Source of the DNA: Dehalococcoidia bacterium
GTDB lineage: Bacteria > Chloroflexota > Dehalococcoidia > GIF9 > AB-539-J10
Reading direction: 5' to 3'
Assembly (NCBI GenBank): GCA_029857995.1
Contig: JAOUFZ010000008.1
Span: 1-20,921, forward strand
Length of the DNA stretch: 20,921 nucleotides
Position numbers and translations under genes: made by a program. This document shows, piece by piece, positions 1-6,529 of the stretch. The notes beneath the pieces were generated by a model. It ran no database searches. It was given only the letters and a program-made list of their open reading frames with translations, and was not told the DNA's origin. Every line of letters starts with the position of its first letter. Within the stretch, counting starts at the first letter, position 1.

Positions 1-547
1 CCCCGGCATTACCCCCCACCAAGCCACCGACACAATCCTCGCCACTCACGGTGCCGCCCGAATACGAGTCGTGCACATCACCCCAGTTTTCTCCCAGCAG
101 ACCACCAACTGCCCACTCGCCTGTTACATCAGCGTTCGGCATCTTGACATTCTGGATGACTCCTCCCGCATCAACAGCACCGAAAAGCCCTACCACAATT
201 TCGTCAGGGCGGTTGATAAACATGTCACTTATCTCGTAACCCTGACCGTCGAGACTCCCCGCAAATGGGTCATCAGAAGTCCCAATGGGCTGCCAGCCCT
301 TTCCTTGATTAGCTGCTTTGCTCGCGAGCTCCACATAGCCAGCAGTAGCGGAATCGAGGTCGTTCATCAGAAGATAATGGCCCCCCAAATCATCTCTGAT
401 GGCATCTAGGTCATACCAGTCCCGTATTCCCGGGTAATCGGGAGGAGACTCACACCCTGCCGTCCCCACTATCAAGCTTGCAGCAATCAATAAAATGCCA
501 AGCCGTGCGAGGCAATGGTGTTTCCTTCGCCTGCATACTGCTTTCAT
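1..547 (-). CDS. GLUG-repeat lipoprotein, N-terminal part (runs off the window)
   Basis: The minus strand is open from the ATG at 547 to the window edge, giving 182 codons without a stop. An AAGGAG ribosome site lies 8 nt before the ATG (556-561). The product begins with basic residues, then a hydrophobic stretch ending in TAGC near residue 32, which fits a lipoprotein signal peptide. The mature part has the order typical of GLUG-motif surface proteins: a DWYDLDAIRDDLGGHYLLMNDLD-like opening, GWQPIGTSDDPFAGSLDGQG, then repeat units with VVGLFGAV, AVGGLLGENWG and CVGGLVGGNAG. Such proteins are exported beta-helical or adhesin-like proteins of unknown ligand. The C-terminus lies outside the window. 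A GLUG C-terminal remnant also occurs at 14909-15052. Family assignment is firm; function is unknown. Confidence 0.85.
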   Translation of the reverse strand, partial: MKAVCRRRKHHCLARLGILLIAASLIVGTAGCESPPDYPGIRDWYDLDAIRDDLGGHYLLMNDLDSATAGYVELASKAANQGKGWQPIGTSDDPFAGSLDGQGYEISDMFINRPDEIVVGLFGAVDAGGVIQNVKMPNADVTGEWAVGGLLGENWGDVHDSYSGGTVSGEDCVGGLVGGNAG

Positions 548-862
548 GCTCTGCGCTCCTTGCGACATCCTGCTTCTTCCAAAATGATAGTTGGCGGTTT
601 AATCATCTCACGGGCATGCAACGCAGTTTCGCGCTGTCGTTCGGGAGTTGTCGGCGAGTGGCCTGCTGATGACTATGCCATGCCAGAGAAAGTACAGTCA
701 AGTGTAAGATTGTCGAATACACACTTTGGACGATCGCCCAGTCGGGACCACCTATGAAAGCTCACATAAACCCCGACTGCTGGCATCATTATACTTTCTT
801 CTGATGCCAATGACACCGCCAGGCAGGGCCACAAATATTGCGTAATATTGCGGCCGGGCCCC
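548..862. other. Intergenic stretch, no gene seen
   Basis: I see no supported gene here; the short reading frames on the plus strand lack ribosome sites and recognisable content. It contains a repeated palindromic element at 739-793 (listed separately). Read on the minus strand there is a TATAAT at 788-793, but it has no good -35 partner. A short direct repeat AATATTGCG occurs twice around 835-855. Confidence 0.6.
739..793. repeat. Non-coding palindromic element, copy 1
   Basis: CAGTCGGG (739-746) is complementary to CCCGACTG (772-779), with 25 nt between. The segment matches 2562-2612 over about 55 nt with a few small gaps and roughly three quarters identity by eye; shared blocks are CAGTC, TATGAA, CCCCGA and TGGCA followed by TTAT. 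Both copies lie between a minus-strand gene's 3' end and the next minus-strand gene's 5' end. It could be a structured RNA leader or a small mobile repeat. Confidence 0.5.
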
Positions 863-1189
863 TCAATCCTTGGGACTTTTCGCCTCTTCTTCAGGAGAAC
901 TCGCTGCCCCCTCTTCCTTCTTTGAAAGATACAGGTGGCTGGTGCTTGATTGAACCCGTGGCACTACTTTCGCGCCACAATGAGGACACTCCAACTCGAC
1001 ATCTTGTCTCATACTAAAGACGATGCTGACAATTCCTACTACCACCAGCGCTACTCCCACCCCCATTACGACCCACCAGACTCTTTCCCCGAAGTCAGGC
1101 CTCCTCAGAAAGAAGCCGAGGATTATCAGAGCAGCACCCAGAATCACCCACACCAGCACCGTTAGCATATCGTACCTCTTATAGGTCAT
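863..1189 (-). CDS. Small two-helix membrane protein with one CPHC motif
   Basis: A 108-residue protein. I start it at the ATG at 1189 rather than the in-frame ATG at 1207, because AGGAGG sits 7 nt before 1189 (with a further TGG between) and the 1207 start would bury that site. Two hydrophobic helices, about residues 9-29 and 36-57, are separated by a short charged loop (RRPDFGERVW). After the second helix comes ECPHCGAKV, a single CxxC pair, so half a zinc ribbon, possibly binding metal as a dimer. The tail is acidic and low-complexity (KKEEGAASSPEEEAKSPKD). I do not recognise the family. It is probably an inner-membrane protein with a cytoplasmic tail. The 3' end is followed by repeat copy 1. 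Confidence 0.75.
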   Translation of the reverse strand: MTYKRYDMLTVLVWVILGAALIILGFFLRRPDFGERVWWVVMGVGVALVVVGIVSIVFSMRQDVELECPHCGAKVVPRVQSSTSHLYLSKKEEGAASSPEEEAKSPKD

Positions 1190-1407
1190 TCTGCCACCTC
1201 CTGTCATGGACTATAAATCATGGACCATAAATAAAGTAGCATTTACGACCGACCTTGTCTAGCCCTTGCGGGCTTGTCTCCAGACTCAGATATAGTACTA
1301 TGATTGTCATGTAACCGGATATTCCTCCACCAGTCGTAGCTGATTTCCTTCATCCTAGACGACGGCTTCTAAGGTCAAACTTCTTACTATCCGTGATTCG
1401 AACTACA

Positions 1408-2457
1408 TCAGCTTTTGGTGGAGGTGGCTTCTCGGGGCACCAGTCTCATGGCGTCCGATGGGCAGACATAACGGCAGATGCCGCAGCCGATGCATCGATT
1501 GGAATCACGTATCAACAAATCGCCGTCCATTTTCAAGGCTTCCATCCAGCAGCGGTCGATACAGACACCACAGCCGACGCAAGCATCGTCATCTATGTTT
1601 ATGACCCAGTTGGCGATAACGAACTCGCTGGGTAGCGGAGAACGTTTAGCTGCCCTAAGTATGAAGCAATGACAACCGCAGCAGTTGCAGAGTAGGTCGA
1701 TATATCTGTCCCGGCTGTTGGCGTAGTTATGTACCAGTCCGGCTTTCTCTGCCTCGTCAATTCTCCGTCGAGCTTCCTCCTTAGAAATGAGGTTGACGAA
1801 GCCATAGCTCTGAGCAAATTGTGCCGATGGACCGAAAATCATACAAAGGTTGTCCTTCGGCTTGTCACAAGGTCTATCAAGCAGATCGCCCTGGTGACGG
1901 CAAACGCAGGTCCCAGCAGCGATATATTCAGTCTTGTCAATAAGCTTCATCACTTCATCATAAGGCAAGACGGTAGTCTTACCGTGGATGTCCTGCTTTA
2001 CGACAACTGTTCTGGCTTTCGGCTTTTCAATGGCAGCAGGTGCCGGGGTGGGCGGCAGAATATTTTTCACAGCCTTGCCATAGCTTTTGAAAAGCTGCGC
2101 CAGACGCTTGGTACGTTCGTCCGTGCGGCCGTGCATGAACTGCAGTTCGATGATGCCCGGCACCAATGGCATGAGCTCATACAATCGTTCGCCAGCCCTT
2201 TCTTTGACCCTTACCAGCCCTCGGTCTGCCATTTCATCTAGCTGCTTACTTAATCCGGCAACATCAGACATTTTCATTTTGGCGGCAAGTTCCCCAGCAG
2301 AAACCGGATCAACGGGCATGTTGGAGGCAATCTCCGCCTGCTCGGGAGTAAATAGCTCAGCAGCCAGAACATAGAACTCGTCGCAGGGTATTGAAGGATA
2401 TGCCATACTACGGGTATTGAGCGCCTCACCCAGTCTGTTATAGACCTCTTGTGTCAT
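1408..2457 (-). CDS. Winged-helix N-terminus plus double [4Fe-4S] ferredoxin protein
   Basis: A 349-residue protein starting at the ATG at 2457, preceded by AAGGAG (spacing 6-7 nt). Residues about 27-105 look like a winged-helix module (AAELFTPEQAEIASNMP, then GLVRVKERAGERLYEL). The middle is Cys-rich: C184, C186, C197, C205 and then C257, C259, C260, C262, C264 in LLCNCCGCHC. The end carries two classical [4Fe-4S] ferredoxin motifs, C293/296/299/303 and C322/325/328/332, the second ending CPSDAM. Such proteins are common in anaerobes and are thought to pass electrons or sense redox state; the partner is unknown. It has its own promoter (2521-2549). No catalytic subunit is adjacent, so it may be a redox-responsive regulator rather than an enzyme subunit. 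Confidence 0.85.
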   Translation of the reverse strand: MTQEVYNRLGEALNTRSMAYPSIPCDEFYVLAAELFTPEQAEIASNMPVDPVSAGELAAKMKMSDVAGLSKQLDEMADRGLVRVKERAGERLYELMPLVPGIIELQFMHGRTDERTKRLAQLFKSYGKAVKNILPPTPAPAAIEKPKARTVVVKQDIHGKTTVLPYDEVMKLIDKTEYIAAGTCVCRHQGDLLDRPCDKPKDNLCMIFGPSAQFAQSYGFVNLISKEEARRRIDEAEKAGLVHNYANSRDRYIDLLCNCCGCHCFILRAAKRSPLPSEFVIANWVINIDDDACVGCGVCIDRCWMEALKMDGDLLIRDSNRCIGCGICRYVCPSDAMRLVPREATSTKS

Positions 2458-2520
2458 TGTTTTCTCCTTCTGATTTGATATTTGGTGCTGGTACAAATTC
2501 AACACGCCGATGCCTCCGTA

Positions 2521-2549
2521 ATTATATAGCACGTACAAAGGCGAGGCAA
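2521..2549 (-). promoter_or_regulatory. Promoter of the ferredoxin gene
   Basis: On the minus strand TTGCCT (2544-2549) and TATAAT (2521-2526) are spaced by 17 nt. This predicts a transcript start near 2514 and a leader of about 57 nt before the ATG at 2457. The -35 overlaps a perfect 6-bp hairpin GAGGCA/TGCCTC (2543-2548/2557-2562), which could be an operator. Confidence 0.6.
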
Positions 2550-2561
2550 AGTATTATGCCT

Positions 2562-2612
2562 CAGTCCGGACTCCTTATGAAGGCTTGGATAACCCCGAGT
2601 GATGGCATTATT
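2562..2612. repeat. Non-coding palindromic element, copy 2
   Basis: Partner of the element at 739-793. It contains the perfect palindrome AGTCCGGACT (2563-2572), and the CCCCGA and TGGCATTAT blocks align with copy 1. It overlaps the last codons of plsY (stop at 2608) and lies upstream of the ferredoxin-gene promoter. Confidence 0.5.
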
Positions 2613-3222
2613 TCGTTTTCTTGCGCTGCCTGTCGTATATCATGTCCGTTATTATGCCTTTAGCCAGCACCCGTCTAATATCGGGCAGATTGCGGATCAA
2701 CATAAAGAGGTCAATAGCTAATGCATAAAGTACCAGTGACAACGAGCCTTCCAACAACCAGGCAAACAGGGGCAACAGGGCGAATCCGATGATTATAGCT
2801 CCCCCGAATTTACGACTGGCAAAGAACGGAATCGCTACTACTGCTAGCGTAACCAGTGTTGCCTTAGGGGCCAGCACGAGAAAGATGCCTATGACGGTGG
2901 CTGAACCTCGGCCGCCCCGGAAGCCTGCAAACAGAGGGAAGTTGTGTCCCACCACAGCCGCAAAACCAGTCCCGAAGACCCAGAGTTCTGAAACGTCTAG
3001 AGCCCGGGCAATTAATATAGCCCCCGCCCCTTTCGCGATATCGAAGAGACCGACAAAAACGCCTTCGTGAGTACCGATTTCGCGCATAACATTGGCGCCA
3101 CCCATGTTACGAGAGCCAATTGTCCGAATATCTGTGCCTTTCCTTACGCGAGACACAATGTAGGCTGTAGGAATAGAGCCTAATAGATAGCCGATGATAA
3201 CGCTGAGAATACCTAATGGCAT
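2608..3222 (-). CDS. plsY: Glycerol-3-phosphate acyltransferase (acyl-phosphate type)
   Basis: A 204-residue integral membrane protein of usual PlsY length. PlsY transfers the acyl group from acyl-phosphate to glycerol-3-phosphate, the first step of phospholipid synthesis, at the inner membrane. The three family motifs are visible: GSIPTA (15-20); GSRNMGGANVMREIG (36-50), which corresponds to the canonical glycine/asparagine loop but reads GGANV where GATNV is usual; and GHNFPLF with FRGGRG (92-106), which has arginines where FKGGKG is usual. Five or more hydrophobic helices fit the family. A ribosome site AGGTGAGGAT precedes the ATG. The motif substitutions suggest a divergent but probably active member. 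The next upstream gene on this strand is degV, and both concern fatty-acid chemistry. Confidence 0.93.
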   Translation of the reverse strand: MPLGILSVIIGYLLGSIPTAYIVSRVRKGTDIRTIGSRNMGGANVMREIGTHEGVFVGLFDIAKGAGAILIARALDVSELWVFGTGFAAVVGHNFPLFAGFRGGRGSATVIGIFLVLAPKATLVTLAVVAIPFFASRKFGGAIIIGFALLPLFAWLLEGSLSLVLYALAIDLFMLIRNLPDIRRVLAKGIITDMIYDRQRKKTK

Positions 3223-3332
3223 ATCCTCACCTGAAGTGCTGGCTCATGCCCTATTCACGGCAACATCGCATCCTCGGACTTGCTGAAATCGATTCTTGGA
3301 TAAGCTCAACCTGCTCTATTTTCCGCGATGTT

Positions 3333-4196
3333 CTATCGCTGCGGGGCGGCAGACTGTCTGTCTCCCAGCACGGTAACAAGAATGAGACCAGGTCCGGTGT
3401 GTGTGCCGATGACAGGGCTTGTACGCGAAAGGTAAATAGGGATCTGAGGATACTCTGAGCGGAGCCTCTGGACTAACTTGTTCGCCTCATCTAAGTCAGC
3501 GGCGTACTCCACAGCCAACCCTTCGACATTGCCAAAGCTTGTGACAAAGTCGTGCAGATAGTCTACCGCCTTAGCTCGAGAGCGTTCCCGAGCAACGGGA
3601 TACACTTCGCCATCCTTAAGGCCAATGATCGGGTTCACCTTGAGTAACGAACCAAGAAGGGCCTGCGCTTTGCCTATGCGCCCGCCGCGTTCCAGGTATT
3701 GAAGAGTATCAAAGGCAGCACGCATGTCTACCCGGCGCATGGTGCGACGGGCCGCATCCAGCACTTCGTCAAGGCTAGCCCCAGCTCGGGCTGCTTTGGC
3801 AGCAGCAATTGTTATGAAACCCTGCGCCATAACCGCCCATTGCGAGTCCAGGACTTCTACACGACATCGCTTCTTCATCAACCCCACAGCTTGTAACGCC
3901 ACCTGATAGGTGGCACTGAGCCTGGAAGTCAAACTGATAACCACGATCTCGTTTGTTTTTTCGGCAAGCTTATCGTAGACATCGGCGAAAGCCACTGGTG
4001 GGGGCACAGATGTCGCAGGCAAAGCTTTGCTGCCCCTTAGTCTCTCATAGAACTCGTCAGGACTGAGGTCGAGACCATCTCTGTAGACGTCCGTGCCAAA
4101 GCGGAGAACAAGCGGAACCACGGTAATCCCAAACTCCTCAGCGACCTGAGGGGGCAGGTCAGCCACACTGTCAGTCACAATAGCTACATTAGGCAC
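3333..4196 (-). CDS. DegV-family fatty-acid-binding protein
   Basis: A 287-residue protein, full length for DegV. It starts at GTG 4196; GGAGGAG lies about 12 nt upstream. DegV/FakB proteins bind a fatty acid and, where a FakA kinase exists, present it for phosphorylation to acyl-phosphate. Key features are VTDSVADLPP (7-16), VVPLVLRFG (26-34), the ATSVPPP loop (61-67, with T62 and S63 that bind the carboxylate), ISLTSRLSATYQ, the LDSQWAVMAQGF block, YLERGGRIGKAQALLGSLLKVNPII, and a C-terminal GTHTGPGLILV. Every hallmark is present. The neighbouring plsY consumes acyl-phosphate, so a functional link is plausible, but no FakA is in the window. Confidence 0.93.
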   Translation of the reverse strand: MPNVAIVTDSVADLPPQVAEEFGITVVPLVLRFGTDVYRDGLDLSPDEFYERLRGSKALPATSVPPPVAFADVYDKLAEKTNEIVVISLTSRLSATYQVALQAVGLMKKRCRVEVLDSQWAVMAQGFITIAAAKAARAGASLDEVLDAARRTMRRVDMRAAFDTLQYLERGGRIGKAQALLGSLLKVNPIIGLKDGEVYPVARERSRAKAVDYLHDFVTSFGNVEGLAVEYAADLDEANKLVQRLRSEYPQIPIYLSRTSPVIGTHTGPGLILVTVLGDRQSAAPQR

Positions 4197-4363
4197 GAAT
4201 ACTGTCTTCTCCTCCGGATAATACCATCTTGCGGCGCCAGTTGACTGGACCAGTTTGGTGCATCCGCAGACGTACTATCGCTTGCTTATAAGCTACGCGA
4301 GGAAATGACATCGCTGGGTAGCAGACTACCAAGGCGAGAGGAGCTATTAGTCCAGTTACGATA

Positions 4364-4591
4364 CTATCTCCAGTCAGTTAGCTCGGCCTTTGCCAGCATA
4401 CTTCCCAGTGCCACCAACCATAGCGAAAAGGCGATTCCCACGCCCAAAATACACCTGCTTAACGTGTCCCCCTGCTGAATATCCCCTATCACCATTTTGG
4501 ACAATAAGTAAAGAAGGCCAATCCCAGCCGCCGCTAGCAGAGAGTGTGCCACTACGCGCCAACCTTTTCGTGTCAAAAGCCTGTTTATCAT
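4364..4591 (-). CDS. Small two-helix membrane protein, unknown
   Basis: A 75-residue protein with a strong ribosome site, AAGGAGG, 8 nt before the ATG at 4591, which is the main support for calling it real. Two hydrophobic segments, about residues 13-33 and 44-66, are joined by a polar loop (IGDIQQGDTLSR). The N-terminus is basic (MINRLLTRKGWR), which predicts a cytoplasmic start. I do not recognise the family. It stands alone, about 170 nt upstream of degV on the same strand. Confidence 0.7.
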   Translation of the reverse strand: MINRLLTRKGWRVVAHSLLAAAGIGLLYLLSKMVIGDIQQGDTLSRCILGVGIAFSLWLVALGSMLAKAELTDWR

Positions 4592-4925
4592 CGTCGCTCC
4601 CTCCTTGCCCTACTATCGATATTATACCTCATGGAGAGCATCCTGAAAAGTGGAGAGAAGGCCAGTTCATGTGGAAGACTTTGCCTGACCATTTGCTCAG
4701 GGCAAAAATATCCGTTTACCTGTTCAAAACCTCCTGTGAAGATAGTTGCAGAAGTCTGGCAACTCCATTAATATTCCGCATAGAATCTGAGGAGATTTCT
4801 GCGAGCACTAGGGACAAAAAACAGAATTAAATGATATCCTCTCTGAGGGAATGAGAGAGGTCTGAGATAGAGCCAGCCCGGATAGAAGTCAAAGAGTCGG
4901 AGTCAAACTGGATAGGAGGTTCGCC
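4592..4925. other. Divergent intergenic region with hairpins
   Basis: This separates the minus-strand membrane gene from the plus-strand flavodoxin gene, so it should hold promoters for both. I see no clean -35/-10 pair. Two inverted repeats stand out: TTTGCC-TGA / TCAGGGCAAA (4680-4706, 8-nt loop, one bulge) and the 7-bp stem CCTCTCT / AGAGAGG (4838-4844/4854-4860). The second would lie in the flavodoxin mRNA leader. No gene is supported. Confidence 0.5.
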
Positions 4926-5408
4926 ATGAAGATCGAATATTTTCATGCCTCGAAGTACGGAAATGGAGCCAAGGTAGCAGAGGAGTTCAAGAACCAGATG
5001 GCCGCCAAGGGGGTCACCGTGAACGTCCATCACGTAAAAGACGTGAGACCAAAGGAGGTGGCGCCGGCCGACCTGTACCTGTTTAGCTCACCGGGTCGCT
5101 TCGGCAAGCCCATCGGAGACATGCGTGGTTTCCTGAAGAAGGCCAACCTGCCATCAGGAACGAAGTACGCCGTCCTGGTCACCGAGCTCGCACCTGAGCC
5201 AGAGAAGGCGATACGGATACCCACCACAGAAGAGGAGCTAGGCAAGTGCCAGCACGTCATCCCTGTCATCAACGAAATGCTGCAGAAAAAGGGCCTGGTC
5301 AAGATCGGCGAGGGTAAGATTTTTGTGACTGGCCTCAAGGGGCCGCTGGAGGTGAACTGGCACAAGGAAGTCGAAGCCTTTGCGTCCCGGATTCCCATTT
5401 CGCCCTGA
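4926..5408 (+). CDS. Flavodoxin-like protein
   Basis: A 160-residue protein with AGGAGG 6-7 nt before the ATG. It has a flavodoxin-type fold: a first strand MKIEYFHA, a phosphate-binding loop SKYGNGAKVAEEF (9-21), strand/loop LYLFSSPGRFGKPIGDMRGFL (residues about 52-72), and YAVLVTELAP. Flavodoxins carry FMN and act as soluble low-potential electron carriers; longer relatives are protoporphyrinogen or NAD(P)H oxidoreductases. The aromatic residues that flank FMN in classical flavodoxins are not obvious, so FMN binding is inferred from the fold only. It is a single gene, followed by 515 nt without a gene. Confidence 0.8.
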   Translation: MKIEYFHASKYGNGAKVAEEFKNQMAAKGVTVNVHHVKDVRPKEVAPADLYLFSSPGRFGKPIGDMRGFLKKANLPSGTKYAVLVTELAPEPEKAIRIPTTEEELGKCQHVIPVINEMLQKKGLVKIGEGKIFVTGLKGPLEVNWHKEVEAFASRIPISP

Positions 5409-5524
5409 TGCTGTAGCAGATGAGAATCACCTACGGCTGCTGGAATAATTTCGCTTGGCTCTAGCTTGAAGGAAAGGAGCATCTTAGAACCCGCCTGCAT
5501 TATCACCATACCTCATCCAGATAC

Positions 5525-5553
5525 AAAAAGCGCCAGCGTTGAAAAGCCGGCGC
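5525..5553 (-). terminator. Intrinsic terminator-like hairpin, minus orientation
   Basis: Read on the minus strand, GCGCCGGC, an 8-nt loop, then GCTGGCGC form an 8-bp stem (one G-U pair) followed at once by five T residues. In the plus direction the stem has an A-C mismatch and no T-run. No minus-strand gene ends here. It may act after flavodoxin in a weak bidirectional way, or be left over from a lost minus-strand gene. Confidence 0.55.
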
Positions 5554-5839
5554 CTCTATACTCGAAACCAAAAGTGTCTTGGCTATATTTGAAAACTTAG
5601 CTAGAAATTTTGCCCCTTAGACGTGGAAGAACGGATTTACAAATCAGAACGATGTGAAACCATCTCAGGGATGCAACTGTCTGGAAACATCCAAAGGGCG
5701 TGCACCAGTTGCATTGCTGAATACCTCATGATACTGAGCGTATACTTGAATTTCCAAATTGGTTCTACACTAATTGCGATAGATAAATACATTATTTACA
5801 CAAAGAAAAACCATCCTAATGTGGCTTCTATGAATATTA

Positions 5840-5868
5840 TTGACAGGTTCGGTTGATAGTTCTAGACT
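5840..5868 (+). promoter_or_regulatory. Near-consensus promoter for the DinB-fold gene
   Basis: TTGACA (5840-5845), a 17-nt spacer, then TAGACT (5863-5868). The -35 is the exact sigma-70 consensus. Predicted start is near 5875, giving a leader of about 49 nt to the ATG at 5924. The next gene on the strand, the Mo-enzyme/desulfurase fusion, begins 78 nt after the DinB-fold gene and could be served by the same promoter. Confidence 0.7.
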
Positions 5869-5923
5869 ATTCACGACAGTAATTTGACTACGAATTAAGA
5901 TTGTCGGTTAAAGGAAGATAGTC

Positions 5924-6451
5924 ATGGCATGGAAGGACCTGCTTATTGATGGTTACAGCCGTGTCCCAGAGTTCCTGGAAAACGTGCTCAAAGGCCTAAC
6001 TCAGGATGATCTGGATTGGCAGCCGAGGTATGACTGTAACAGTATTGGTTGGCTGGTTTGGCATCTAACACGTCAGCAAGACGCCCAGATTGCCTCTTTA
6101 GCAGGTGGGAAACAGCTTTGGGTTACGGACAAGTGGTATACCAAGTTCGGTCGACAACCGGGGCCTGATGATGTTGGATTCGGACATAGTCCGGAGCAAG
6201 TTTCAGCGTTTAAATCACCTGAATCAAGAACACTATTAGGTTACAATCGTGCGGTGGTAGAACGCTGCAAGCAGTACATCAGCTCCTTATCCGAAAACGA
6301 CCTCGATAGAGAACTAAACGAGCCGTGGTTCCAGCCACTACCGACAGTTGGTGTACGCCTGGTTAGTATACTAGATGATAGCGTTCTTCACGCCGGTCAA
6401 GCGGCTTATGTTCGAGGGCTGCGTCAAGGGAAGGGCTGGCAGAAATACTAA
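5924..6451 (+). CDS. Stand-alone DinB-fold protein (putative metal-dependent, thiol-linked enzyme)
   Basis: A 175-residue protein; AAAGGAAG precedes the ATG by 6-7 nt. It fits the DinB/maleylpyruvate-isomerase four-helix fold. SIGWLVWHLTRQQDAQIA (40-57) supplies H47, and DDSVLHAGQAAYVRGL (151-166) supplies D152 and H156 as a D-x3-H pair, matching the usual His plus E/D-x3-His metal triad. DinB-fold enzymes often use low-molecular-weight thiols (mycothiol, bacillithiol) as co-substrate, and one DinB module forms the N-terminal half of EgtB. Here the sulfatase-like half of EgtB is missing, so this is not EgtB. It lies just upstream of the proposed ergothioneine synthase. An ergothioneine-dependent transferase or isomerase is possible, but that is inference. 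Confidence 0.8.
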   Translation: MAWKDLLIDGYSRVPEFLENVLKGLTQDDLDWQPRYDCNSIGWLVWHLTRQQDAQIASLAGGKQLWVTDKWYTKFGRQPGPDDVGFGHSPEQVSAFKSPESRTLLGYNRAVVERCKQYISSLSENDLDRELNEPWFQPLPTVGVRLVSILDDSVLHAGQAAYVRGLRQGKGWQKY

Positions 6452-6495
6452 CCATCCCCAGATTTCCTGGAAAAATAGTCAGGCAGAAGGTATAT

Positions 6496-6519
6496 ACCGA
6501 TATCCCATATAGAATCGGT
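6496..6519 (+). promoter_or_regulatory. Inverted repeat just upstream of the fusion gene
   Basis: ACCGAT (6496-6501) and ATCGGT (6514-6519) form a 6-bp stem with a 12-nt loop, ending 10 nt before the TTG start at 6530. A TAGAAT (6510-6515) overlaps the right arm but has no -35. It could be an operator or an mRNA hairpin that limits translation. Function is not shown. Confidence 0.35.
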
Positions 6520-6529
6520 TATTAGCAAA

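Larger units (their letters stand above)
5409..5923. other. Gene-free stretch, AT-rich in its second half
   Basis: No gene is supported. The plus-strand frame 5623-5856 (77 codons, GTG start) lacks a ribosome site and resembles nothing I know. The stretch holds a terminator-like hairpin at 5525-5553 and the promoter of the DinB-fold gene at 5840-5868. The AT-rich composition of 5570-5900 differs from the flanking genes. Confidence 0.55.

Noticed and set aside
51..409. Plus-strand frames opposite the GLUG lipoprotein
   Set aside because: They lie antisense to a frame with a ribosome site, lipoprotein signal and family repeats, and resemble nothing known.
1260..1275. AGCCC-TTGC-GGGCT hairpin as a terminator
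   Set aside because: The stem is only 5 bp and no T-run follows on either strand.
1729..2241. 170-codon plus-strand frame
   Set aside because: It is antisense to the ferredoxin protein, whose cysteine motifs are unmistakable, and has no ribosome site.
5030..5509. 159-codon minus-strand frame
   Set aside because: It is antisense to the flavodoxin-like gene, with no start signal.
5623..5856. 77-codon plus-strand frame starting with GTG
   Set aside because: AT-rich, no ribosome site, no recognisable protein features, and it ends just as the DinB-gene promoter begins.
5924..6451. EgtB (oxygen-dependent sulfoxide synthase)
   Set aside because: The protein has only the DinB fold; the formylglycine-enzyme-like domain of EgtB is absent.
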